The notes: a model not told the origin generated them from the sequence alone. A DNA stretch of 64,000 nucleotides from Nemania diffusa (GCA_038501195.1 JBBPUQ010000013.1:143235-207234), one strand, 5' to 3'; positions 29,185-38,164 are shown, counted from the first letter of the stretch. Numbers and translations: made by a program.

Positions 29185-30459
29185 ATATTTAACGACGGAT
29201 TGATTAGTAGTCCCCTTTTTTTTTATAACCATAAAAACACAAACACTTCCTCAGATAAATTAGAGATTAATATACCAGAAAGAAATTCTTTTTATTTAGT
29301 GCTACGCAGAGAATTTATAGAATGATTTGTAGGATTTGTAGATGGAGAAGGTAATTTTCATATTAGACTTAGTAATTTAAATGATACTACATATAAATCT
29401 GCTCAATTTACATTTCAAATAGGTCTTCATAAGGATGATTTAAATACATTAGAATATATTCAAAAAAATATAAGGTGTGGACATATATCTAAATCTGGAA
29501 ATAAAGTTAATTATTTTGTTAATGATCTAAATTCATTATTATATATTATAATACCTATTTTCAATTATGTTAATCTTAATAGTTCTAAATACCATTATTT
29601 TGAAGTATTTAAAAAAGCAGTATTATTAACTAAAGATAAAAGTCATTTGACAGTAGAAGGTAAATCTACAATAATTAAGTTAAAAAAAGAAATGAGTGAA
29701 ATGTCAGGTAAATGAATTCCTAGTTCTATACAATCCAAAATACATATAACTAAGTATTGATTAATTGGATTTATAGATGCAGAAGGTTCATTTTCAACAA
29801 ATAAATATGTCCCTAGGTTTAAGTTAGAGAGTCATATTAAAGAATTAGAATTATATAATAAAATAAAAGAATTTTTAGTAGTAGGTAATGTTTTATTAAC
29901 TACACCTAGAGTTTATAGAGATAATAGTAATCCAACTATAGTTTTAGAAATAAATAAAATTAGTTATCTTTTAAATAATTTAATACCTTTAATGCAAGAT
30001 AATGGTCATGTTTTATTAAAAACTTTAAAGGCTCAAGATTTTATACTATGAAAAAATCTAATAGATTTATATTACAAAGGTTATCATACTACACTAGAAG
30101 GTAAATATATATTTGATTTAATAAAATCCATAATTAACAAACATAGACTATCTACTTATGAGGGATCCGACACTAAAGAACACATATCTATCTCTTTTAT
30201 TAATGATTTATTCTCTAAAATTTATTTAATAGACAGTCCTTATGAAATAAAACAGGGATTGAGATATATTAGAGGTACTAATAAATTAGTAAGTGAGTCT
30301 TCTTCAATAATTGTAATAGATACTAATAAAAATAGTGAATCTAATTATAGTAGTATGACAGAATGTGCTCAAAGTCTTAATATATCTAGAGTAACCATAA
30401 AAAAATATTTAACTTCAGGAAAATCTTATAAAGGGTATTTCTTTATTTATAAATCTTAA
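29185..30459 (+). CDS. LAGLIDADG-NUMOD1 endonuclease 2 of cox3 intron 4, intact
   Basis: Open after a TAA at 29182; no ATG lies before motif 1, so the start is unknown. Motif 1 is [14 protein letters not shown] (about 29323-29365) and motif 2 is [14 protein letters not shown] (about 29758-29800). A long linker follows, then a NUMOD1-like helix-turn-helix ([20 protein letters not shown]) and [14 protein letters not shown] with TAA 30457-30459. It has the same architecture as the nad6 intron-2 protein. Confidence 0.84.
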
Positions 30460-30974
30460 TCTAATTATTTACTGATAAAGCGTTTTTAAGTTATAATGAA
30501 AATTGAATAAAAAAAAAGTAAATAGCAAAAAAGTCTTTATTTAAACCTTAAGTTGACGGCGCCCTCTATCAGGCTTTGAATAAAAAATCAAGATAATTTG
30601 CTGCCGAGTTAATGTATAATATATTTATACATTAAAAGGTTCAACGACTAGTTAATAAATATTTAAATTTATTTTACTATATTATATATAATGAGAATAT
30701 AGTAAAATAAATAAAATGACGTAAACCTTTTCATGTTAATTATAAATAAATTGTTTTTATATATCTTTGCTGCTTCTCACCTAGCCTTAGCAATATGCTA
30801 GGTGTCCGTATCCCTCGGCTTATTTTATTAAGGAAGCAAACGTATTTTTAATATATTTAAATAGTATAATTAATTATAATTGTTATAAGATTAATTCTAA
30901 AAAAATTTGTTTATGAGCACTAACATTGATGACATAGTCTAAACAATATTGAAAAATATTGATTAATAATTTTG

Positions 30975-31087
30975 TACACGTGTTGATAGGGACAATTTTT
31001 ATAGGTACGGCTTTATGAAGAATATATAGATATCATTTAACTGATAACCACCATTTGGGATTCGAGGCATCAATTTTATACTGACAT
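30975..31087 (+). CDS. cox3: Cytochrome c oxidase subunit 3, exon 5
   Basis: (L)HVLIGTIFIGTALWRIYRYH LTDNHHLGFEASILYWH: the conserved Cox3 block with the HHLGFEA motif. It starts after an intron-final G and ends with CAT, a T as required for the next group I intron. Confidence 0.94.
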
Positions 31088-31447
31088 CAAAAAAAAAAAA
31101 GTAAGGTGTCGTGGGTAGCTTCTAATTCCCTCCTACGTAGTAAGGAATCCCACTTAATCGTTTATTGTTATAAAGCTACATGGTGAAATAGCCTTCTTCG
31201 TAATATATACGAAAGCGTAGCCTATTATAACAGAATTTTGTGGTAACGATTTAACGAAACACAATAATTATTAAATGATTTAATAAGGTGAAAACGGGTT
31301 AATGACAGCTACTGTAGAAGACCGTCGGTGGTTAAATACATCGCTACAGACTGGTTCACCTACGTAGAGCTGAAATGCTCGCGAATGTACAGTCGGAACT
31401 TAGGATAAAGTTTCTCTTTACTTTAATATTATAGATACTTAAGTTTG
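31088..31447 (+). mobile_element. cox3 intron 5, group I, no ORF
   Basis: A 360-nt group I intron. Core at about 31260-31420: GTGAAAACGGGTTAATGACAG, AGACCGTCGGTGGTTAAATA, TCGCTACAGACTGGTTCACC, TGTACAGTCGG. It ends in G before TTT GTG GAT. The endonuclease gene that belongs to this core type lies downstream of the gene at 31590, outside the intron. Confidence 0.87.
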
Positions 31448-31504
31448 TTTGTGGATGTAGTCTGACTTTTTTTGTACGTTTCTGTTTATTACTGAGGTTC
31501 TTAA
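31448..31504 (+). CDS. cox3: Cytochrome c oxidase subunit 3, exon 6 (3' end)
   Basis: FVDVVWLFLYVSVYYWGS and TAA 31502-31504, the normal Cox3 C-terminus. The same 18 codons, differing at several silent sites, occur again at 32878-32934 after an endonuclease gene. Confidence 0.93.
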
Positions 31505-31589
31505 CTGTTAACTCGGAAATATCATCTTATAAATATAATAGAATGATTAATTCTCTACATAGAAAACAAGTCTCTTCGCAGACTTTCAT

Positions 31590-32798
31590 AAGATCAGAAT
31601 CCTTAGGCGATAAAGATAAATTTATTGACTGATTTCGGGGATTTACAGACGGAGAGGGCCATTTTTATATTAATATGAAATCTTTAACAGTTTGCAGTTT
31701 TAGATACGAAATACATTTACATTCTGATGATAGACCGCTTCTAGAATTTATCGAAAAAAAAAATTAGGTATTGGTAAGGTATATACTTCAGATCTAAAGT
31801 CTACTACTTTCCTTATATCCACTTTAAATGAAATAAAAGTAATAATCGAAATTTTTTCTAAATACCCCCTTAACTCTACTAAACATCTTAATTTTTTAAG
31901 CTTTAAAAGAGCTTTCGAGTTATATACAAAAACAGAAAATAGATCTGAAAGTACATTACAAGAAATAGCTAAGATTAAAAATGGTATGAATTCGAAAAGG
32001 GTTGATTTTACAATGCCCGAATCGCATAAACCGGTAATAACTCCATACTGATTACTTGGGTTTGTGGAAGGGGAGGGTTCATTTTCCGTACGAATAGCCT
32101 CCGGTAAATTCGAATTAGCATTTGCTGTAAGCCAAACTTCTAAGGATGAAACTTTAATGAATTCTATAAAAGACTTCTTTAATAATCTAACTGGTGCTGA
32201 TAAATACGGATCGGATGTTGTGAAGAAGTCCCTTTACACTCCTAAAGGTGCTAATCATAAACAAACTATCCAACTAGTTATCACCCGTATGGATTTTATC
32301 GGAGATACTCTTATAGATTTTTTTAATTCTATGGTTTGGTATTCTAAAAAGGCATTAGATTTTAAAGATTGAGTACTTATATATAAGCTTAAAGAAAGAG
32401 GTCAACACCATCAAGAAGAAGGGATAAAATTATTAAACCTTCTGGTTAGCCAAATGAATAATAATCGATTGTCTACGTCTGGTAAACCAACCGTTGACAG
32501 GAATCAATTGTTGATAGATATAACTAAAATGTTAAATGGTCCTTCTAACTTCGAGATTAAAGATGGTCGTAAAATCATAAAATCATCAAATAAGTTAGTT
32601 GGTGTAGGAAAACAAACGATCGTACATTTACTAGAAGAAAAAGGAGGGGTTATTAAAACTTTTTATTCTATTAGTGATTGTGCTAAACATTTAGGCGTAT
32701 CACGTACTTTTGTTTACGCTAGATTAAAAGACGGTAAATCCTTTCTCTTTGAGGAAAAAAAGGTTCTGGTTAAATATGATGATAATTATGAAAGTTAA
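31590..32798 (+). pseudogene. LAGLIDADG-NUMOD1 endonuclease downstream of cox3, one frameshift
   Basis: Motif 1 is WFRGFTDGEGHFYI (about 31632-31672) and motif 2 is WLLGFVEGEGSFSV (about 32050-32090). A nine-base A run at about 31757-31765 shifts the frame after LLEFIEKK. The rest is whole, including SQMNNNRLS, DGRKIIKSSNKLVG and a NUMOD1-like end (YSISDCAKHLGVSRTFVYAR), TAA 32796-32798. It closely resembles the nad6 intron-2 and rnl 52419/56430 proteins. It lies between two cox3 3' ends, with no intron core around it. Confidence 0.85.
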
Positions 32799-32877
32799 GA
32801 TCAAGGTAGAATGCCTAAAGCATTAATGTCGTCAATGGTTCCAGGTTTTATATTGTTTGCTTATTTTACGGATTTAT

Positions 32878-32934
32878 TTTGTTGATGTGGTATGACTTTT
32901 TTTGTATGTTTCTGTTTACTACTGGGGATCTTAA
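32878..32934 (+). pseudogene. cox3 3' end, second copy
   Basis: FVDVVWLFLYVSVYYWGS and TAA, a duplicate of exon 6. About 80 bases upstream hold no coding signal. It probably marks the original 3' end displaced when the endonuclease gene with its own copy of the exon was inserted. Confidence 0.85.
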
Positions 32935-33501
32935 ATGTTAATTTAATTTTAAATTTGGTTTGAGGCGGCGGCTATCCTAATATACTTTGTCCCATATTTA
33001 TCTTGATACTCCAGTGGGGTGCGGCAGCTTAGCTGCCGCACCCCCCCCCCCCACTGGAATAAAGTAATCACGATTACTAGCGAGTTTTTTTAATGATCGA
33101 AGTTTACCGTGGATTATAATAAAATAATTAAGTATCTAGTTAGTGTAGAATAAGTGAATCTCCTCCTTAGGCAGTTTCGGCATAAATTTTGTCCGTAGCT
33201 TAAGAGTCGATACTCGGCGACTTATTTGAGGTATGGTGGCGGGTTGCATACGCACAAGCTATATTTTACCTATATATTTAGATCTCAAGCTTGAATGCAA
33301 AATAGCAAAGCATACTAATTTGTAAAGTTTTCCAAGGGTATACTTCGCAGGGAAAGGGTATAAAGGATCTGCAATAATTAATTAGGGGGGGGGGGGGGGG
33401 GGGGCTCAATCAGGTTCATCGTTATGTAATAGTATATAAATTGCACGGATTTAATTTGAGGAGAAGTATGTCGTATTAATATGGCTAATATTCTTTTATT
33501 A
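32935..33501. other. Spacer with GC repeat fragment and long G run
   Basis: No gene. It holds a partial GC repeat (33009-33059), pairing-rich sequence at about 33140-33260 (AAGAGTCGATACTCGGCGAC), and a run of 20 G at 33385-33404. Confidence 0.5.
33009..33059. repeat. GC-rich repeat, fragment with C13 run
   Basis: CCAGTGGGGTGCGGCAGC, a GGCAGCTTAGCTGCC hairpin, then a run of 13 C and CACTGGA. This is the left half of the repeat at 7202 folded back on itself. Confidence 0.7.
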
Positions 33502-33573
33502 GATTCTTTAATTTAACAGGTAAAATGCATTTTTGATAAGAATGATATTCAAGTTCAAGTCTTGAAAGAATTA
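33502..33573 (+). tRNA. trnI(gat): tRNA-Ile (GAT)
   Basis: Acceptor GATTCTT/AAGAATT, D arm ATTT/AAAT with GG in the loop, anticodon arm CATTT-TTGATAA-GAATG (GAT), T arm TCAAG-TTCAAGT-CTTGA. All arms form. In the usual order it would directly follow trnW. Confidence 0.9.
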
Positions 33574-33814
33574 AAATTATAGATTTAAATTATATAGTTT
33601 TGCATATCTTAATTTAAGAAACCTATATTTTTTTTTTGACGCTGCGTTATTTACAGCGGCGCAAAAATACATTTTTGTACTTTTTATAAGGAGCTCTTTT
33701 TAGCGGTATACTTCTTAGCTTTTTTATCTTAAATTGCTTAAATTATTCTTTGTTTATTACTGTAGTTTTTAGTTTGCTGCAAATAAAGATAATAAAATAT
33801 TTATTATCTTTATA

Positions 33815-33973
33815 AGAGAATTGTGTGAGCGGTTTAATTTAAAGGACCTGTTTTTAGTATAAATCATTTATAAGAAGTAATATGAATAAAAGTAGATCTT
33901 ATGAAGAACGTTTAAATCATTTAGAGTAGCTGTTTAACATACGGAAGGTTAAGAGTTCTATTCTCTTATCTCC
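33815..33973 (+). pseudogene. Chimera: trnS 5' fragment, endonuclease gene fragment, trnV 3' fragment
   Basis: 33815-33850 matches the start of trnS(TGA) (AGAGAATTGTGTGAGCGGTT). 33876-33912 is identical over 37 bases to the LAGLIDADG gene at 55401-55437. From about 33926 the sequence is the second half of a trnV (GCTGTTTAACATACGG, AAGAG-TTCTATT-CTCTT). Clear evidence of recombination joining unrelated pieces. Confidence 0.8.
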
Positions 33974-33988
33974 CGGCGAGGTGCGGCA

Positions 33989-34023
33989 GCGAAGCATTAT
34001 AAAAAAGAACCAAATATATTTTT
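33989..34023. repeat. 35-nt inverted match to the repeat beside rns
   Basis: Exact reverse complement of 4843-4877 (GCGAAGCATTATAAAAAAG on). It joins a GC repeat half on its left and the repeat at 34026 on its right. Confidence 0.75.
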
Positions 34024-34025
34024 TA

Positions 34026-34106
34026 GGGAGGTCCCACAGGTTCCAGCCGCCTTAAAGGATAAAATTAATTAATATATTAATTAATTTTGCAGGCGGCCGG
34101 AACTAC
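34026..34106. repeat. GC-rich double-hairpin repeat, copy 2 (right part)
   Basis: GGTCCCACAGGTTCCAGCCG, CCTTAAAGGAT, the AT palindrome and GGCGGCCGGAAC. Its left part (GAGGTGCGGCAGC) is interrupted by the 35-nt inverted repeat at 33989. Confidence 0.78.
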
Positions 34107-34149
34107 GTTATTTTACATAAATAAGTTCTTAATGATTAGAAATATAATA

Positions 34150-34228
34150 GAGATTATTAGCTCAATGGTAGAGCGGCGGCTGTTTAACACACAGATTGTC
34201 GGGAGTTCAATTCTCTTATTTCTTACAT
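34150..34228 (+). pseudogene. Val-type tRNA-like copy with damaged acceptor
   Basis: Nearly identical to 20362-20436 from ATTAGCTCAATGGTAGAGC to TTATTTCTTA, but the 5' acceptor reads AGATT, so it cannot pair with ATTTCTT. The similarity to 20370 and on continues downstream for a further 35 bases, so this is a segmental duplication. Confidence 0.7.
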
Positions 34229-34258
34229 ATAAGTTACTTTACTAATTTTATATTTCAT

Positions 34259-34345
34259 AGAGATTAGCTCAATGGTAGAGCAACCCTTTAGGGATTATAT
34301 TACACTTGCAAAAAATTTATAGTGATGAGGGTTTACCCTCATCAC
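34259..34345 (+). pseudogene. trnV 5' fragment with hairpin, second copy
   Basis: AGAGATTAGCTCAATGGTAG AGCAACC, then TTTAGGGATTATATTACACT and a GATGAGGGTTTACCCTCATC hairpin. Same composite as 14940-15039, but here the hairpin has mixed sequence rather than G and C runs. Confidence 0.7.
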
Positions 34346-34416
34346 TGTACAATTCATTTTAGTTTTAAATTATATACTATGTATTAAGATAACATAAAAA
34401 TTTTGAAAATTTCTAC

Positions 34417-34899
34417 ATGGACATACTGGATTTCATAAACCTTTTAAATGACCTAGGCGCACAAACAAGAGAGTTTGAGCTTTCTTTAGATTTATTCTGC
34501 AATGATAGTAATTTATCTGATCATACTAAATTACTACAACTTCAGGGCATGCATAGCGAATTATGTGAGGGATTAAAGAATAGCTGAACTACTCCTATTA
34601 AACAACTAAGATTGCACGATACAGAAGAATTAAGAACCTCGCTTTATTACCATCAATTACATGACACAGTAGATGCTTATTACAATAGCCCTGAATTAGC
34701 CCGAGCTGAGACTTTACTTAAAAATATTAGAAATACCATTATTGATTATCATAAGAAAGGTATTACTAATGCTAATTCTTTTAGAATAAACAAGCAAGGT
34801 CAATCTATATTAAAAACACATTCTGAAGATTTTAAACACGCTTGAACAATATATAAATATAAATGAAATAATGTATATAGACTTAACAAGCCAATATAA
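34417..34899 (+). CDS. Unknown ORF, 160 aa
   Basis: I do not recognise this protein. It is open from ATG 34417 to TAA 34897-34899 with three TGA read as Trp (GLKNSWTTPIKQ, HAWTIYKYKWN). Sequence features: MDILDFINLLNDLGAQTREF, KLLQLQGMHSELCEGLKNSW, YHQLHDTVDAYYNSPELA, LLKNIRNTIIDYHKKGI. It is soluble-looking and mostly helical by composition, with no membrane segment. It resembles none of cassette ORFs A-D. It could be a captured gene or part of a mitochondrial plasmid; no evidence here decides. Confidence 0.6.
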
Positions 34900-35246
34900 A
34901 GTTATATTTTAGCGGAATTAGGCTTATATGCTTTTAGTTTATTCATACTTATATTAAATATGTATATTAGCTGCTGCTTGATATTCGCGGTGTATCCAGG
35001 TTAGCTGCTACTGAAGATCGCTTCCTCTTGCAGAATAAGGTTAGTTATTCCAGAATATAAGTCTCTTTGGACTTATATGTTAAATATATTAAAATAAATG
35101 AAGAATCTAAAAATAAAAGAGTGTACTACTAAAAAAGCTCCTGTCAGTAAAAGTATGTCTTAAATATTAGAGAATCAAACGTTTACTGGAATATATTTAA
35201 TATTTATTAAATATAACAAACCCTATTAAGATATATATTATCTTAA
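34900..35246. other. Spacer before trnS
   Basis: AT-rich with scattered GC-richer bits (ATATTCGCGGTGTATCC, CTGCTACTGAAGATCGC). No gene or tRNA found. It ends with an AAGATATATATTATCTT inverted repeat just before trnS. Confidence 0.5.
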
Positions 35247-35332
35247 AGAGAATTGAGTGAGCGGTTTATACTGATTGTCTTGATTACAATAATGGATTAT
35301 TTCCATCATGGGTTCGAATCCCATATTCTCTG
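35247..35332 (+). tRNA. trnS(tga): tRNA-Ser (TGA), copy 1
   Basis: Acceptor AGAGAAT/ATTCTCT perfect, anticodon loop CTTGATT (TGA), long variable arm ATGGATTATTTCCAT, T arm ATGGG-TTCGAAT-CCCAT. Left boundary of cassette II; a second copy lies on the other side. Confidence 0.9.
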
Positions 35333-35401
35333 CTATGTTTTATGTCTATTGGACTGCTTCGTAAGCATATAAAATTTTTAGTGGTATAAACTATAATGTA
35401 A

Positions 35402-35468
35402 AAGTTGTAATTAAAGGAAAAGGTTAGATTATAAGCTGACTATATGAGTTAGAGTCTCATCAACTTTT
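35402..35468 (+). repeat. tRNA-like leader element L2, start of cassette II
   Basis: AAGTTGT...CAACTTT ends, GGTTAGATTATAAGCTGAC hairpin, ATGAGTTAGAGTCTCAT. The leader after it diverges from the other four, but a TTGTACTCTTTTACAATAAA phrase still precedes the ATG of ORF A. Confidence 0.65.
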
Positions 35469-35559
35469 TTAGCGTGACGAGCTAAAATTAATGCTTGATT
35501 AAAAAGCGTATAATTTTTAGAGTAAGTTGTACTCTTTTACAATAAATTAATTTAAAATT

Positions 35560-35892
35560 ATGATAAAATTTTACCCATTTTTTAAGATATCCGAGTTTGG
35601 TTATGTTTTCAATTTAAACTCTTTTTCATGTGCTGGTGATTTTAATATTTATTTCTTAGAATTTTTAAGTGAGTTTTCCATAAATAGGTATAATGTTGAT
35701 AATATATGTAATATATATTTATTAGAATTTAGTGATATTATTTTTGAAGACCGCGTAGAGATACCTTTTATATATCCGTATGTAGATAAGTCATTATCAT
35801 TTAACCATATATATGAATTATACTATTTATCAAATAATTCTAATTTTATTTATTTATATCTAGATTGTATAAAACTTCCCGTTTGCCGTTAG
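35560..35892 (+). CDS. Cassette ORF A, copy 2 (unknown, 110 aa)
   Basis: Diverged relative of 15171 and 39998: FNLNSFSCAGDFNIYFLEFL against GAEDFNISLLEFL, IYLLEFSDIIFED, PFIYPYVDKSLSFNHIYELY. Open over its whole length despite low identity to the other copies, which suggests the protein was conserved. Function unknown. Confidence 0.62.
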   Translation: MIKFYPFFKISEFGYVFNLNSFSCAGDFNIYFLEFLSEFSINRYNVDNICNIYLLEFSDIIFEDRVEIPFIYPYVDKSLSFNHIYELYYLSNNSNFIYLYLDCIKLPVCR

Positions 35893-35998
35893 CTGTTTTT
35901 CACATGTTTGCAGGAAAACTTTATTTTAGAAATAGTTCGTTCATATTTCTTTATTAAGAAAATTTGTTTCTTTTTACATTATTAAAAAAAAATAAGAA

Positions 35999-36523
35999 AT
36001 GTTTAGGTTTAAAAAATTTTACAGGGTTTTTACTACCTGAGTGTCAAAGTGGGCCGCAGCGAAGCAGGGAGGAATCTTTAACAAGCGTAATCTTGTTAAG
36101 GTTTTAATTATTTTTATGGTTGGTTTTAGCTCTAGAATAATGGTTAACCATTATTTTGATCTTAATGTTTTTGCCGATTGTTTTAGCTTTATTTCTATTA
36201 CTTATTACTTTTGAATGGCCACCTTTGTTGTATCAGTTAACCGTTTGGTTGAAGTTTTTGACTTCTCTCAATTTGTAGATTTTTTATCCTTTGAGATTAT
36301 CAAACCTTTTATCGCTATATGGGGACAGTTCACTCATCATTTAACTAAATTTTTATCTAATTTATGAAAACCTCTTTTATTTCAACCTCATGATTATAAA
36401 GGAAAAGGTAAAGAAATTATGTCTGATTTTAGTGGGAGAAATGTTGTGATTATTAAATTCGGTAAGGATATTAACTCTCAAACTGGTTCAGGTTATTTTA
36501 ATTCTACACGTAACAGGGGTTAA
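35999..36523 (+). CDS. Cassette ORF B, copy 2, truncated (174 aa)
   Basis: MFRFKKFYRVFTTWVSKWAA, FNKRNLVKVLIIFMVGFSSR, FADCFSFISITYYFWMATFV, FDFSQFVDFLSFEIIKPFIA, WGQFTHHLTKFLSNLW. At least two membrane segments. The frame is intact but stops after NSTRNRG at TAA 36521-36523, where the sequence changes into a GIY-YIG gene. The Asn/Ser/Gln-rich tail of the full ORF B is missing. Confidence 0.62.
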
Positions 36524-37483
36524 ATCTTATTTTAATGTCGCGGCGCGGGAAATTAAAGCCCTTATTTTTAAAGAAAATAAAAATAAGAGTGGTATTTATA
36601 GATGAACTAACTTAATTAATAATAAGTACTACATAGGGTCAGCTACAAAATTAAACAAAAGATTATCTCACTATTATTGTATAAATTTAAAAAATATTAA
36701 ATATCGAAGTTTAATAAAGAACGCTATACTTAAATATAAAATTAATAACTTTAGCTTAGATATATTAGAGTATTGCAACAAAGATATCTTAAAAAAAGAG
36801 AGCAAGACTATATAGATACTTTGAAGCCTGAATATAATATTTTAAAAATAGCAGGCTCACGTTTAGGGCATAAGCTTTCTGAAGAAACTAAATTTAAACT
36901 AAGTAAAATTAAAATGGGTAGTAATCACCACCAGTATGGTAAGCCTCATTCTAAAGAAACCATCAAAAAGCTGGTTGAATTTTATAAATATAATAAAATG
37001 ACACTTAAAGCCAAAAATAGATTAGCTTTAACTTATAAAGGTGTCTTAGTTAAGATTTTCGATAATTCAAATAATCTAGTAAATAAATTTTCTACTATTA
37101 AAGAAACAGCCAAACATTCAGGGGTTAGTCTGAGGTTTTTATGTAAATATATAGATAAGGATCAAAAATTTAAAGGGTTTATTCTTAAATCTGAATTTAA
37201 AAGTAAAAACGATGGAGTAAGTTCACGTTTAGGTCATAAATTAACTAATAAGACTAAGCAATCTATAAGTAATGCTTTAAAAAATCGGTTAAAAAAATTG
37301 TTACCTATAAAAGTTACTAATGTAGAAACAAATAGCAGTAGCTATTTTGCAAATAATTTAGAAGCCTCTAAATATTTAGAAGTAAGTGTATCTACACTAA
37401 TAAGATATAAAAGTAAAAAGAAAATGCTTAATCAAAAATATTTAATTAGCAATAATATAAGTAATAATAAGAGTTATAAATAA
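36518..37483 (+). pseudogene. GIY-YIG endonuclease in cassette II, frameshifted
   Basis: Joined directly to ORF B. SGIYRWTNLINNKYYIGSAT, ILKYKINNFSLDILEYC, then a shift in a seven-base A run near 36795 before KKREQDYIDTLKPEYNI. NUMOD3-type GKPHSKETIKKL and GHKLTNKTKQSIS, and NUMOD1-like ATIKE-type helices follow, to TAA 37481-37483. Only one lesion is seen. Confidence 0.78.
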
Positions 37484-37523
37484 TATTTAAATAAATAATA
37501 TGTTTATTTATATTATCTTTGTA

Positions 37524-37613
37524 TTAAAGAGAATTGTGTGAGTGGCCTATACAGACTGTCTTGAGTATAGTTATGGATAATCTCCATCATGGGTTCGAAT
37601 CCCATATTCTCTG
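37524..37613 (+). tRNA. trnS(tga): tRNA-Ser (TGA), copy 2
   Basis: Acceptor AGAGAAT/ATTCTCT, anticodon loop CTTGAGT (TGA), variable arm, T arm ATGGG-TTCGAAT-CCCAT identical to copy 1. Right boundary of cassette II. The anticodon stem pairs less well than in copy 1, so copy 1 may be the working gene. Confidence 0.85.
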
Positions 37614-37622
37614 TAATGTTTA

Positions 37623-37732
37623 ATCCCAGTGGGTGCGGCATGCGAAGCTGCCGCGGGGTCCCACAGGTTCCAGCCGCCTTAAAGGATAAAATTAATTAAT
37701 ATATTAATTAATTTTGCAGGCGGCCGGAACTA
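37623..37732. repeat. GC-rich double-hairpin repeat, copy 3 (complete)
   Basis: Nearly identical to 7202-7311, including CCAGTGGGTGCGGCATGCGA, GGTTCCAGCCGCCTTAAAGG, the AT palindrome and GGCGGCCGGAAC. It lies between trnS and trnR. Confidence 0.82.
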
Positions 37733-37757
37733 TATTTTTTTAATTAAATATAGTAAA

Positions 37758-37828
37758 TTCTCATTAGCTCAAAGGTAGAGCAAAATACTTCTAATATTTT
37801 GATTTTAGTTCGAATCTAAAATGAGAAT
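37758..37828 (+). tRNA. trnR(tct): tRNA-Arg (TCT)
   Basis: Acceptor TTCTCAT/ATGAGAA perfect, D stem GCTC/GAGC, anticodon arm AAATA-CTTCTAA-TATTT (TCT), T loop TTCGAAT. Confidence 0.92.
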
Positions 37829-38085
37829 CTTTACATTGATAAAATCCAAGTATTTTGTGCTGTATACTGCAAAAAAGTTCCTACTACGTAGCGTGCCTTA
37901 ATTAATAAAAAAAAAATAAATAATATATTATATAATAGATTTATCGTTTATCCTTCGATTAATTGGAAAACGGATTAGGCCCGGTAGGTTTGGCGCTGTA
38001 ATAGGATACAGACTAATTACGATAGTAAAAAAGAAGCGACCTTAATCGTCTACTATGTTGATGTGATATAAACTATATATATGCA

Positions 38086-38164
38086 AAAGTTGTATTAAGT
38101 GTAAATGGTTAGAGTTTTAAGCTTACAACATGAGCAAGGATCTCATATCCTCTCATCAACTTTT
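38086..38164 (+). repeat. tRNA-like leader element L3, start of cassette III
   Basis: AAAAGTTG...CAACTTTT ends, GGTTAGAGTTTTAAGCTTAC arm, a longer T-arm-like region than in the others. Followed by the shared leader (GGTAAATAACTTAGTATAG, TTAATTCGTACTATTTTTTG) up to the ATG at 38235. Confidence 0.68.

Larger units (their letters stand above)
27735..30974 (+). mobile_element. cox3 intron 4: group I, two cores and two endonuclease genes
   Basis: Core 1 at about 28895-29075: ATGATATGCAGCCAAAT, AAGGTTCAACGACTAAC, GATGATATAGTCTAATC. Core 2 at about 30535-30955: AATTTGCTGCCGAG, AAAGGTTCAACGACTAG, GATGACATAGTCTAAAC. An endonuclease gene precedes each core. No exon sequence is visible between the two units, so this is two introns in tandem without an exon, or one inserted in the other. 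The stretch 28739-28895 and the GC-rich segment 30760-30835 hold no gene. Confidence 0.8.
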
